NCBI GenBank assembly: GCA_037127255.1
Contig: JBANSL010000009.1
Span: 33,873,475 to 33,937,474, forward strand
DNA: 64,000 bases
Direction of reading: 5' to 3'
Source of the DNA: Persicaria tinctoria
Lineage: Eukaryota > Streptophyta > Magnoliopsida > Caryophyllales > Polygonaceae
In this document: positions 22,206-34,300 of the stretch, one piece after another
How the letters are laid out: each line of letters begins with the position of its first letter
Position numbering within the stretch: position 1 is the stretch's first letter
Notes under the pieces: model-generated
Told to the model about the DNA's origin: nothing
What the model saw: only the letters and a program-made list of their open reading frames with translations
The model's database searches: none
Made by a program: the position numbers and the translations under genes

Positions 22206-23606
22206 CCAGGTGAGATTTCAGGTGAGGTTCTTCGATTAGATTCCGGTGACGATTTCTTCTTTACACCTCCTACTAGTCCTATTCATGATATATATGCTAT
22301 AAAAGGACCAAAGGTACCCTGGTATGCGGATTTTGCTAACTACCTTGTAGGAAATGAGATTCCGTCAGGCCTATCTTCACAGAGAAAGAAGAAATTCCTC
22401 CACGACGTCAAACAATACTATTGGGATGATCCTTACCTATTCAAACAAGGGAAGGACCATATCTTCAGACATTGTATCCCGGAGGAGGAGGTGGAAAGTG
22501 TCATTCGCCATTGCCATACTCTCCCTACAGGCGGACATGCCAAAGGCTTCAAAACTGCATCTAAGGTACTTCAATGTGGTTTTTACTGGCCTAATCTTTT
22601 CAGGGATGTGCAGGCTTATGTCACTTCATGCGACGAATGCCAACGATCAGGCAACATTACTTGGAGGAATGAGACACCACTCACAGGAATTTTGGAGGTC
22701 GAGCTATTTGATGTATGGGGAATTGACTTCATGGGACCATTCCCTGCTTCAGGACCTTACAAATACATCCTGGTGGCGGTTGACTATGTCTCTAAATGGG
22801 TGGAGGTTGTTGCAACTAGGACCAACGACGCGAAGGTAGTTTCAAAGTTTGTTAAAACTAACATATTCCCTCGCTTTGGTGTTCCTAGAATTCTTATTTC
22901 AGATGGTGGCTCGCATTTCATCGAGAGAGGATTTGAGGCTCTTTTGGCTAAGTATGGGGTGACACACAGGGTGGCGACACCTTATCATCCCCAAACCAGT
23001 GGTCAGGTGGAAGTCTCTAATCGTCAAATCAAGGCCATCTTGGAGAAAACAGTCTCTCGCTCTAGGAAGGATTGGTCATCTAAGCTTGATGATGCGCTAT
23101 GGGCTTATAGGACGGCTTACAAAACACCGCTAAGAACAACTCCTTACAACCTGGTTTATGGCAAGTCTTGCCATTTACCTATTGATCTGGAGCATAAGGC
23201 AATGTGGGCTCTCAAGGAGCTCAACATGGATCTCGATGAGGCAGGTAAGAAACGCTTTATTGATTTACAGGAGTTGGAGGAATTGAGATTGAAAGCCTAT
23301 GAGAATGCTGAGATCTACAAGGAGCGCACCAAAAGATGGCATGATAAGAAACTGGTGCCAAAAACATATGAGGTAGGTGACAAAGTGCTTTTATATAATT
23401 CTAGACTGCGCCTATTTCCAGGAAAGCTAAGGACAAGATGGAGTGGACCTTTCTTGGTTCACCACATATACCCCCATGAAGCAGTAGAGCTAATTGGCAC
23501 TGACGGCACCACCTTTAAAGTAAATGGGCACAGAGTCAAGAAATACTATGACAAAGAAGACCCAGAAGAGGAGATTCGCGCCACCCTGGCGTTAGTCAAA
23601 GTCTAG

Positions 23607-25174
23607 AACAGGGAAGTAGGTCGAGCTAACGACTTAAACCTTAGCGCTTTCGGGAGGCAACCCGCTTTTCTTCCTCTTTCCTATTTTTCTTTATTTTCTT
23701 TTCCTATTTTTCATTTTCTTAGCACTCGTGCATAATCTCTTCATGGTTCCATTCAGGCATTCAAGAGGAATCTATATCAGTCAGGTTCGTCTAGATCGAG
23801 TAAGCCATGCAGGTAAGTTGGAGGTTTCACGTAAGTTTTCTTTCTTTCTAAATAAAAATAATAAATAATATAATTTTTCCAGATTTTTTTAGAATTTAAT
23901 TTTTATTTTCAGAAATTATATTTATATTTTTTTTATTTTTTCGGAATATATTTTTATATATAAAATAATAAGAGAAGAGAAATAAAAACCCTTACCTCGT
24001 GGAACCCTATCTCCTTCTTCCCTCTGCCTTCCCCGACCTCGACAAGAACCCAGAGCCGCCTCCTACCACTCACCTTCTTCCTCGTTCTCTCGCTGCCCAG
24101 TGCTCTTCGAGTCCACCACACCAACCCGAGCCCGAGTACAACAGCTCCCCCTTCGCCCTCAGCATCACCCTTGCCCAGATCCACCGTCGCCAAGCACAGA
24201 TCCGGCCACCTCTCTCCCTTTCCGGACCACTGCGCCCCTGGCCGACCCGGATCTCGCCTTCCCGGCCACCCACTGGCAGAACCGCCTCACCTCGCTCCCT
24301 ATTGTTGCCCAAATCTCCCTCGACGAACCCGGATCCACTCTTGCTCAGCCAGATTTCCACCGCTGCGCCCAGATCCGCCTTCATCCGAGCCGGATTCTAT
24401 CGCATCCGGCCTCCCTTGCCCCTCCCCTTCCCAGATCTCTCACTCAGAACCACCAGTCGCTCACCACTAGCCCGGATTCATCCAGATCCACCACGGATTT
24501 CCATCGCTTCCGGCCTCCCTTGCCCTTCCTTGCCCAGATCCGACCCGGATCTACCCTTGCCGAGCCGAATTACACATCACCAGAGCCAATTCCGGCCACC
24601 CCTGCCCAGATCTGGAACCCGCGGCCACCACCCGCCCCTCTTTTGCACTATTCCTAAAAACAGCCTCTAATTTTCTCTAAATTACAGTTTCTACCCCTGT
24701 TTTAATTCAAGGTACGACTTCTCCCTCTTTTCTCTCTAAAATTCAGATTCATATATTTTTTTTTGAGAACTTAGGTAGAGATTGGATCTTGAGTTATGTG
24801 TTGAATGTTTAGGGTTTGAAATTTGTGTGGACAATTGTTATTTATGATTAGGGTTGCTATTTTTGGTAATATTTATGTTTGGTGGGCTGATTTTATACAT
24901 GATTCCATATTTAGTTCATGTATATTATCAAAGAAAATTCATGAAATGTCTTTGACCAATATTATGCCATATATGGAAATTTCATAAATTTTATGGTCTT
25001 TATTTAAATTCATATATAAGTCATATTTTTTGATTCCTTATATGAATTATTTCATGCTTTGATAATATATGCTTCCATATATCTATTTGTTACATTTTTA
25101 GGGTAGTTCATGAACTAAGTATGGGGTTATTTTTGAAAGTAGTTATCTTATAAGATTATTTATCTATTGAAGGA
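23607..25174 (+). other. Gypsy-1 spacer between pol and the downstream ORF
   Basis: First 400 bp AT-rich, then a GC-rich proline/serine-coding-like patch (23999-24670) open in several frames on both strands, which suggests composition rather than a gene. A GGTACGAC donor-like site near 24713 and an acceptor-like TTGAAG before 25175 could produce a spliced subgenomic RNA for the next ORF; this is inference. Confidence 0.5.
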
Positions 25175-26419
25175 ATGGACGCCCTACAAATTGACGATGA
25201 GGTCAAGTTCGCTCTCGCCTGGCATATTGCAGAACGGGCTGAAAATGCCCGTTGGTATGACCAGCATACCTTGGACCAGCTGGGGATGCATTACTGGCTG
25301 GAGCAATCTTTTGGGTTGCTTGATGCGGGCCGATTATTACAGCCGCTAGATTTGCATTACCCGGTCCTTACTGGGGAGTTTTTGGCTACTCTCCGCCGGG
25401 TACCTGACTCACCAGCTTCAGAACAAAATGTCCACTTTCAGCTGGGCAACGCCCGCCGCACAATGAGCCTGGAACAGATTGGCGACGCATTTAACTTTAA
25501 CCACACCACCGAGCCTTTCATCCTCTGAGACCCGACAGAGATGTGGCGTTACTTGACTGGGAGTCTACAACCAACCACCCGCTCCTCCTCCATTGCCAAC
25601 CCCCTCTTCGCTACCATCCTTAGGATTCTGGGTAGCACGATATGGGCCCGGCCAGAGCTGAGCCAACCCATCCATCCAGAAATAGAATGCCTCCGACGGA
25701 TGCTATTCATGTCCGACCCACTACCACTTACCCACGCTTGGCTCCGTCACTGCCTGACCCGCCAGAGAGATCTCGCAGGAGCAATTTATGATGGATGCAT
25801 GGTGGCTATTCTGGCTCGCCACCTGAGGGTCCCAGTCGCTGCATACTCTTCACGGCGACTCATGAGGATCGACACTGGGTCCCTACAGAGGGGCCATATC
25901 ATAGCCCGCCGCAACAACATATGGGTCCAGTCCACCCACCACACTGCCATTCAGCAGGAGCGGATGAACCCCTATAGAGTCCGCAACTGGTACACTACCT
26001 GGACAGGGGCAGCATATCATCCCACCATTGACCCTACCGCCGACCCGACACTGAGGGACGAGCCTCTATACACAGCAGACATGGAGGAGGATGATGACAA
26101 CGATGAGGCAGACAGTGTCCATGCCTCTCAGCACTCCCACCACTCTCAGCACTCCCACCATTCCCAGCTGCAGCATCATTACGGCGGACCATCAGATCCA
26201 GTGCTAGCTGAGTTGGCATTCCTCCGGGACCAGATGGCCAACCTCCAACTAGGCCATGAGACAATGAGGACAGAGATGCGAGAAGGCTTTCAGGGACTGC
26301 ACCAATATTTCCAGCGAGGGCCCAACTATCAGCCTGGTAGCTCTTCCCATGGAGGAGCTTCTGACTATCAGGCTGACCCTCCGTTTCCCCCCTATGATCC
26401 ACCACCACCACATCAGTGA
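25175..26419 (+). pseudogene. Gypsy-1 downstream ORF in env position (Athila ORF-like)
   Basis: About 414 codons in one frame, interrupted once by TGA (25526-25528, probable CGA to TGA). The N-terminal two thirds (LEQIGDAFNF, LFATILRILGSTIW, RRMLFMSDPLP, IYDGCMVAILARHL) resembles the plant-retrotransposon protein that follows pol in Athila-like elements. The C-terminal third has a His/Ser tract (HASQHSHHSQHSHHSQ), a likely helix (LAELAFLRDQMANLQLG) and a proline-rich tail. I see no signal peptide or transmembrane segment, so an envelope function is not supported. It starts at an ATG after a possible splice acceptor. The actual role in this family is unknown to me. Confidence 0.65.
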
Positions 26420-27991
26420 GCTGCTCTGTGAGTCTCCTTTTCCCTTCCCTTCTGATTCTCTTTAACAGTGAGGACACTGTATGTTTTAAGTATGGGGTGG
26501 GAGGAAAGGACTGTACATGGGATTTTTATTTGATTACATGTTGCGAATTTATGTGTATCTTTTAAAGGCTTTGTTTAAAGGGTTGTAATAGATTTCTTAG
26601 ACATGGCATAACTTTGGTAGCTAAGTTATTTAGTTGCACTTTATTTATTTCTTTTCGCATTTTATACTTTAGGCTTAAAATAAAAACGAAATATAAAAGA
26701 AAAAAAATAAATGTCGAATAAAAATAAATAAAATGTATGTTTAAATTTTTGCATTACTTGTTATATACCCTAACTTAGATATCCTATGATGATACATAAT
26801 GACTGACTTGATCATGTAAATCCTATGGCGTGTTTGGAAGGTTTAGCCTAAGTCCCCGAAAATGGTTTTTATATGGATTGTGAACTTGTGATGAAATTGA
26901 GCACATATGATCCTAAGCTAAAGGTTAAAATCCAACAGAAATTGTCCCAGTGAGAATTTTGGCCTTATAGGGAGAACATTAAAAATCCCTCTGCTTTCTT
27001 GAGTGTATTTACTCTTCCTATGCATATCTAAATGTTGTGATAGTTATTCAAGACCAATGCATTTATATGTTTATGTTGATGAGAACTAAATGATGGAGGC
27101 ACCTTTTAAGCCACTTTTATCCTCTCTTTACCTACCCTGCATTTTCCCTGCTTGAAGCCAGAACATTAGCCTGAGACTTTTATTGTAAACTTCACAAAAT
27201 TATCCTTAGCCAAATTGAGCCTGACCCCCATTTGGGAATTAAGACTTAGAGTTGGTTGGGATGATGATTTGAGGAAAGAATGAGCTTATGTTGCATTTCA
27301 AAGAGGATCATGGAAATTATTCAGATATGGGTTGGTTATACATTTTTATCTTGCTAAGCATATTATGTAAAAGGATTTTTTGGCTCACATTATAAATGCA
27401 CTAGTATTATTATTTTATATTTCCGTTCAAAAAAAAAAAAAATCCGAAAAAAGAAGAAAAAGAAGTACATATGTTAGTGAATAAAGTGCATGAGCCAAAT
27501 TTACCTTATTTCTTTAAATTGCAAGTTACATATTTGGGAGAGATTTAGAGAGTTTGAAAGGTTATATACTCCATTGAGACAAATTGAAGAATTTGGGTTA
27601 TACATATGATTGAGGAGCTATGGTTTGGTAGTGTTGGAAGATTTAGGAGTCTTGATTCCCGAATTATATTTAGCACCACATGGCCAAATAATTCCATACC
27701 TTATTATTTCTTACCAAGCCCCATTACAACCCCGCCGAATGGAATCTTCTTTGAAGACATCCATTGAGCAAAGTCCTCCTGATAATTCTTGTTGCATTTT
27801 CATAATTGGTTACGAAGTGGATTCATATTTAAATTGCAATGTTTATGAGATTGTATATGGAATTGAGTTGAGAGTTGAAACACATAGCCTAAACACGTTC
27901 AGAGCTGAGTGCAAACACATTATTCCTGTGAGGTTGGATTTATATTGCCTATGCCTGTGTATCGCTCATATATGTGTGATGACGTTAAATT
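26420..27991 (+). other. Gypsy-1 3' noncoding region
   Basis: AT-rich, no gene. Contains a purine tract at 27429-27466 (A run, then GAAAAAAGAAGAAAAAGAAG). Sequence directly before the 3' LTR homology at 27992 is not purine-rich, so the polypurine tract appears to be missing, together with the first 453 bp of the LTR. Confidence 0.6.
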
Positions 27992-29578
27992 CAGTCTCCG
28001 AGCATGTCGACAAGGGCTACCCGAGACGACCAGGCCGATGATCCGCTCGTCGAGATCGAGGAAGCTTCCTCTAGGTCGACAAGTCTGGGAACTCACATCC
28101 GACTCGACAACCTCGGAAGACCAAGTCGAGAACACAACCTTCGTCGAGATCGAGGAGACCTCCTCGAGATCGACCAGCGCCAGGAGTCCTGTCCGAGCTT
28201 GTCGAGGACCAGCTAGCCGAGATGACGAAGTTGGCCCAGTCGACGACTTTTCCTACTCGAGGTCGACCACCGCTTGTCGAGGTCGACGAGGATTTCCCGA
28301 AGCCGCGTAACGCGCTGAGTACAGTCCTACTCGAGATAGAGTCCTTGGAGCCGAGGAAAAGCAAGATCTATCCGATTTATCCACATCTATCATGGAGAAG
28401 AGAGTTTTATCCACTTGAGACAATTTAGATATATTTCCCTAATTTTAGATTTAATTCCTTTATGTCTTTTATTTATCTTTTTAAGTTTTAGATATAGATA
28501 TAGATATTCTATCCTTGATTAGCAAGGAATAGAAGCCTATAAATAAAGCCCTAGGGGCTGGTTTTTCATTCATTCAATTTCAGTCAGAGACAAATAGTTC
28601 CACAGAGACGATTTAGGAGTTTAAGGTTTTTAAGGTTTTGGCAGTCTACGACGGTTGATTGCCGGAATTGTAAAAGCTTTGAATTTAGTTAATGCAAGTG
28701 ATTTTCTTTCAATCAATGATGTCTGCAATCGCAATGAAGAGCGAGTAGTCCACCCACTTCTGGGGTTTGGGTGAGCCCAACGAGAGCCATGTCGGCGGAT
28801 TAGCTATTGCAGAAGGAGGTATTTTGTCGTTATCTTAATCTATTCCCTATGTGCTTCATCTTTGATTGAGAAATTGAAGAACTCATGTTGTGAAACTTGG
28901 GTAGTAATTAGGATTTCTATTCGAAAGATTATAAATGCTAATTATGAAAAGGAATAGATGCAATTAGGATTATTTATCGCGAGATTTATATTCCTACTTG
29001 TCGGATTAGGTGAAAGCCTTTTCCTTTATCGATAAAGTTACCGCCTTTTATGATTTATATTCCGCTTGCATGGTGATCGTTGTCGCAAACCCTAATCTTG
29101 GAAGTTCCCCACATTCATAAAGTCACAAAACCGAATTCTGCATTTGTTTTTACGTTTTTCCCCCCTTTGTCGATCTCGACCAGTTCTGGTCGACCTCGAC
29201 CACTGACCTCCGATCCCAGATCGTCGTAGCTCAATTGTGCAGGGACTCGACAAGACAAGCCGAAGTCGACGAAGGTCCTACTCGAGATCGAGTACGCCTA
29301 GTCGAGGTCGAGTAGACTTCGCCGAGTTGCTGCTGTGTTCGACTGTGCCTGACCCCTGTCGACTAGCCCTTAGTCGAGGTCGAGTACCACTGTGGTCGAC
29401 TTCTCTCCGTGAGTTTCCACCGCTGCTTAGGATCCGCTGACCAGCTTCCTCGAGGATTCGAACCTGACTTGCTCTTACTACATTTGGAGGGATTCTTGAA
29501 CATTATTTGCTGGGATTCGATCGGTTTGCTTTACTTTGTTTACTTATTGTTTTGCATTCTCGATTTCCTCTTACAACA
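27992..29578 (+). repeat. Gypsy-1 3' LTR, lacking its first 453 bp
   Basis: Matches 15489-17076 almost perfectly; by eye about eight substitutions and one length change in a C run. Outer end TTACAACA is intact and followed by TSD GTGAC. Confidence 0.88.
28538..28545 (+). promoter_or_regulatory. TATA box of the Gypsy-1 3' LTR
   Basis: TATAAATA, identical in context to 16035-16042. If used, it would read out through the right MULE half toward the CACTA transposase pseudogene at 31379. Confidence 0.45.
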
Positions 29579-31103
29579 GTGACAAGGGTGTCGATTTATG
29601 TTTTTATGATCTTGGCCTTGTGATGATGGTTTATGGCAATGGTGAGGGTGGTTTTGGGGATCGGAGATGTGTGGCTGATCGATTGAAAGATAAAGGGGCT
29701 GGGGACATGGGTGTGAGTGAGGCAAGGCCGGACCGAGTTTAGGAATATATTGTAGTCAAGTGACAAGGTTAATTATGTTAAGCGACACAAATTATTTAGT
29801 TGGGTGACACGGGATTAAAAAAATTATGGGAATCACAATCCAAACATCGTAACTATTTTCTAGATCTCATATGCTGCAAAAGTCGAGGCCGTTCAAGGTA
29901 AAAAGAGCAAGAGGGGTCCAGGAGGTATGCAACCATAAATGAGAGATGTCTGTGGAGAGGATGAAGGGAAAACATTGGGACGTTGAGGAGAACCACATTA
30001 AGGCCGAGGAGACGGAGGGACCACCTAAAATGGATGACCACCCACTACCAAAAGGACAGAAAAGGGAAGTAAATTGGTTGTTAGTTCACAAGGTATTTTC
30101 ACTTAAGGGTCACGGGTTAATACAAACTGGGATTGTCATATTTGAATTTGTAGTAGTCAACTAACAAGGTTATTTACGTCAAGCGACACGATTTACTTAG
30201 TTGGGTGACATGGGATTACAAAATTTATGGGAATGACAGTTGAAACATCCTAACCAATTGCTAGATCTCGGAGGCTGCAAAAGAGGACCCCGTTCGAGGT
30301 AAGAAGAGTAAGAGAGGTCCAGGAGGTGATGGAGAAGTAAAGTCCCCACCTTCGAAGAAATTGCGGGGCCGAAAAGGGGAGGACGTTGTCCAGAAGGTGA
30401 TGGCAGTTTACCGGGTCATCTGAGGAGTAGTCCGTGTCACCCAATTGGATCACATCCATACCCTTACCCTTGTCCCCTTTATACATATGCTTGTCACCAG
30501 TTCTAAAACCTCTGTCAGTAATGTCTACTGCACCCAGCTCCTTACTCTCCCCTATGGTCTCCATCACCTCACCCAAGTGGATTATCTCCGAACTCTTACC
30601 CTTGTCACCTACATACATATGCCTGTCACCAGTTTCAACAACCGTTGAAGACGAGAGTGACACATACTTTGGCGTTTTCCCCTGAAAATGAAAAGTGTGA
30701 TCAACAGTATGGTTCATAGGTATCCACTTTTTGAAAAATATGAAGAGAAACAAGAGAGACGCCTACCCATTGCAACTGAGAATTAGGGTTTCTCATAAAC
30801 CAAAGTGACACGGAAGTTTCTGAACATTGACACGAACAAGGAATGAGGCCGACAAGTACTCTGCAACTGGACCTTGAGGCCGACGGATTTTCTTCAATGG
30901 TGGCCTTCTTCTCCAGCCCTTTTGTCCAGTGGATGAAGAAACTGAGTGTTCTCTCCCTTCCTCTCTTTTTATACTTTGCAAATTGGAGGGAAAACCCTAT
31001 CACATCACCCTTTTCCCTTTTCATCGTTAGAGTTATATCACTCCCTCTATCTCCTAGTTTTGGCGCCAAATTTCCCACCAAAACCCCATCTCTCTCGTGG
31101 TCA

Positions 31104-31147
<44 letters not shown>

Positions 31148-31327
31148 TCTCTCTCTCTCTATCTCTCCTGGTCACTCATCTCTCTCCATTCGGATGACCT
31201 GCAATCGGCTTTCCCCTTCCTCATTTTTATTTGCACAAATAGCATACATGCTAGTTTTGCAAATTTTACAAAAAAGTGGCATTTTTGCAAAGTGACACAA
31301 AAAAGTGTATAGTTATGCAAATTGCCC
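29579..31327. other. MULE interior, right part
   Basis: Two direct copies of about 170 bp (29760-29935 and 30165-30335) share TTAGTTGGGTGACA, GCTGCAAAAG and GGTCCAGGAGGT phrases. On the minus strand, 30753-30250 is open for 167 codons and contains two related peptides (GDRHMYVGDKGKSSEIIHLG and GDKHMYKGDKGKGMDVIQLG), so an expanded or captured coding piece is possible. The first peptide would be encoded about 30 codons from the second. No known domain. A CT microsatellite lies at about 31108-31160, before the right TIR. Confidence 0.5.
31108..31160. repeat. (CT)n microsatellite
   Basis: TCTCTCTC run with two interruptions. Generates spurious Ser/Leu ORFs in several frames. Confidence 0.9.
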
Positions 31328-31378
31328 TATTTTTAATTTATTATGATTATATAAACCATACAGATCGATTGATTGAAT

Positions 31379-34300
31379 ATGGACGATCGTTCCTGGATAT
31401 ATGATATGTACTTGGAGGACCGTAGAGGATTAAAGCCTGGATATTTCGAAAGGGTGGAGCACTGCAGGTTAGTTGGCTTGTCCGATTTGCATTGAATCGA
31501 GATGTGATGAATTTCGCCTCGAAAATGGTCGGAAGGCTTGTTGGTTCGATTGCCATCGGAAGTTTTTAGAGATTGATCACCCCTTCTGAAGGAACAAGAA
31601 GGACTTCTACAAAGGGCAAGTGGAAACAGGATTGCCACCTCCATTGCTATCGGGGGAGCAAATATGGGAGCGGGTTCGTGCTTTCCCAACGGTCATGGAG
31701 GATCCTTCCTACAAGTCTGATGAGTATGAGATTTCTCATAAGTGGACAATACAAAGCATTTTCGGAAGACTTCCATATTGGAAGGACCTTCTAATCCGAC
31801 ACAATCTCGATGTTATGCACATTGAGAAAAATGTCTTTGACAATGTGTTCAACAGTGTGATGGATATCCCTGGGAAGACAAAGGATAACTTGAATGCCCG
31901 GAAGGACATTCTCCTATATTGCCATCGACCTGAGTTGGAGGTAGCAGATGATTACAAGGGTGTGAAACCTAAAGCAATATATACGTTGACAAGAGAGGCG
32001 AAGAAGAAGGTGGGAGAGTGGTTGAGGACTATCAAATTCCCCGATGGCTATGCTTCCAACCTAGGAAGATGTGTTCAGAGTGACGATTGCGGTCTCAGTG
32101 GAATGAAGAGCCATGATTGTCACGTGTTTATGGAGAGACTCTTGCCGATCGCTTTCAAAGAGTTGTTGCATCCAAGCGTCTGGGGCCCGTTAACTGAGTT
32201 GAGTATCTTCTTCCAAACAATTTGTTCGTCATCATTGTCAGTTTCTGTCATGGACCAACTGATCCGGATGATTCCGCTATTGGTTTGCTAGTTGGAGCGT
32301 ATCTTCCCTCCATCCTTTTTTGACTCCATGGAGCATCTCATAGTCCATCTGCCACATGAGGCCCGAGTGGGTGGTTCGGTGCATTATCGATGGATGTATC
32401 CATTCCAGAGAAATCTATTTAAGTTATAAAAGAAGATCGTCTAAAAGTGTAATGTAGAAGAGTCGATCGTGATGGCGTACTTACGGGAAGAAATAGCTAA
32501 TTTTTCGGTGCACTACTTCCCTTTGCATGTTCCTTCCAAATTGAGGAGACCCGCCAGAAATGACGTCTTCGAGTGATGTATAGCGATTGGCTAGGCCGGC
32601 CAATTGCTAAACTGAAAGCGTCGATCTTGCTTATGCTCCTTGATTTCTCTTGAATTAACGCGAATGAGTTAGGTCTCGTTTCGATGCTTCCCGCTACGGT
32701 TGGTAGTGCTAGAGTTAATTAATTAGCCATGCTAATTAATTAAACTCTTCTTGAATGGGTTAGGCTCACGTGGCCAACAATGGCGGCCGATCTCAACTTT
32801 TGTAATTGAAACAAATTTGATCGGAAGAATAAAAGATATGAAACGGAACGTGGGTAAACTTGAAAGTAGGGTTTTTGGATTGATAATCGAGAACCCTTTA
32901 ATCCATAAAGGGGTTTCTCAATTCTATTCAATCTGAATAATTCAAAGCTTACAATGTTGTTTAAATAGAAAAACATACCAATTCTATCTTTGCAAAAGAT
33001 AGAGCTTTGGTTAGATAAAGAAAAATAAAATATCTAAAGATAGCTAATTCTTTCCAAAGATAAATTAAACCTAATAAAGATAGATAAATAACAACTTGGT
33101 GGAAAAGGAATTACCTAGATGAGATATTTTCCTTCCACCTTATTATTTCCTAATTGCATAAAATAAATATATCTAATTGATTAAATTCGAAATTAACTAA
33201 ATAAATATGTGGAAATTCGTCCAAACAGTGACAGCTGCAAAGATGATGAATTTCGGCCATTCTCGACGTAGATTTTGGAGAAACCTTCAACAACAAAGTT
33301 GTAGATCTTTTCGTCCTCGTTCCAACAAGGTATGGCACGACCTCATTCGATAAATATGGACTCCGAACGACCCATTTTCCTGAGACGTCGAAATGCTATC
33401 AACCCATTAAGAACGAACCCAAACTTGACCATTATCTCAGCTTGCTCCTTTGGGCCTTATTCCATGGTGGAGCCTTCTTCTTCCGCTTGAGGATGACATC
33501 ATCGAGGGTGAAGGTTGTGCCTTATCTATTTTCAATCACACCGGCGAGGGTAGGGGGAAGGAGACAATAAGGTGGTTGACTGAAGAGGAAGAGTGGAAGG
33601 CCGCACACACATATGTGTTGCTCAACTGTCTGGAAGTACAACCGTACATTAAGTAAGTAAACAAACCGAGCACACTTCTCATCAATTTATTTATATATGA
33701 CTGAAGAGGAATTTACCTACCATTACTTACTTTATTATGTGTAGGATATTTGAGAGTGACATGGGGGATAATGTGGGAGATGACCTCATTGAAAATGAAT
33801 TCGCGAATTGGTTTAAGAATTATGCACGTGTTCGTAATTATACAAAATTCGATCCCATACGTCGTTGCATATTATATTGCATATGTAGTTACTTCGGTAC
33901 GTGATTGTTTGATAGGCCTTAGATAGAGAAAGTGGCTTGGGACCAACTGATCTTTTGTGGAGTTTGGCATGGGGACCTAATGTGAAAGCAAGAAGTTGGC
34001 CAAGACACTTTGTCAATGGCTATAAGTTCAACACTCTCGAACATGGTGTAGGGAAATCAACTATGAATAGCGGCGTTTGTGTTCGTGGGTCCAACTATGC
34101 AACGAACGAATCAAATTTTTTTGGTCTCCTCGAAGAAATTATCGAGCTTGACTGCCCAAGTGCCCTTGCTTACCCACTGAAAGTTACCCTGTTCAAGTGT
34201 CGATGGTTTGATCCAACGACAAGAGGAACTCAAATTCATCCCGTCTACCAATTTGTTGAAATCAATCCGAAAAAACTATATAGAAGGTATGAGCCTTTTG

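Larger units (their letters stand above)
17160..23606 (+). pseudogene. Gypsy-1 gag-pol polyprotein
   Basis: One frame of about 2149 codons with three in-frame TAG stops (19221, 19737, 20943). Order: coiled-coil start (residues ~20-80), Retrotrans_gag core (~120-270), CCHC knuckle CIECGSQRH..EC (~339-352), gag-protease linker, retropepsin, RT (WVSPVHVVPKKGG, RMCIDYKKLN, FMDD at ~20998), RNase H ([19 protein letters not shown]), integrase with HHCC ([15 protein letters not shown]) and DDE ([20 protein letters not shown]). The protease active-site box reads HLGAS instead of DLGAS. Start chosen as the first ATG after the primer site. TCGA-rich linkers separate the domains. It would make particles and cDNA if intact; this copy cannot. 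Confidence 0.9.
15036..29578 (+). mobile_element. Gypsy-1: Athila-like Ty3/gypsy LTR retrotransposon
   Basis: A 5-bp TSD GTGAC lies at 15031-15035 and 29579-29583. The 5' LTR (2041 bp) starts TG and ends CA. A primer-binding site for tRNA-Asp follows at 17080. Order inside is gag, protease, RT, RNase H, integrase in one frame, then a long spacer, an extra ORF in the env position, a long AT-rich 3' region and a 5'-truncated 3' LTR. The LTRs differ at only about eight positions by eye over some 1.59 kb, so insertion is recent. Coding regions nevertheless carry several nonsense codons. Confidence 0.88.
14215..31327. mobile_element. Mutator-like element (MULE), non-autonomous, holding Gypsy-1
   Basis: About 130 bp at each end are related in inverted orientation: left GAGGAAATGG...AAAATTTGCACAACT, right complement GGGCAATTTGC...AAAATTTGCAAAACT. 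Nine-base flanks TATTATTAA (14206-14214) and TATTTTTAA (31328-31336) differ at one base; 9 bp is the TSD length typical of MULEs. Internal MULE sequence is about 2.6 kb. It has GATGAACGACGAGGGTG and GGGTGACAAGGGT repeats but no MURA-type transposase. Confidence 0.62.

Noticed and set aside
23999..24670. Overlapping ORFs of 223, 185 and 99 codons after pol
   Set aside because: Proline/serine-rich translations open in all three plus frames and on the minus strand indicate base composition, not a gene.
26420..27991. 143-codon and smaller ORFs before the 3' LTR
   Set aside because: AT-rich region, no domain, and one ORF runs into LTR repeat sequence.
15036..29578. Endogenous pararetrovirus or other viral integration
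   Set aside because: Integrase, LTRs, TSD and the Asp primer site show a Ty3/gypsy retrotransposon; no movement protein or viral coat motif.
30843..31312. Leu/Ser ORFs on the plus strand
   Set aside because: Created by the CT microsatellite in three frames.
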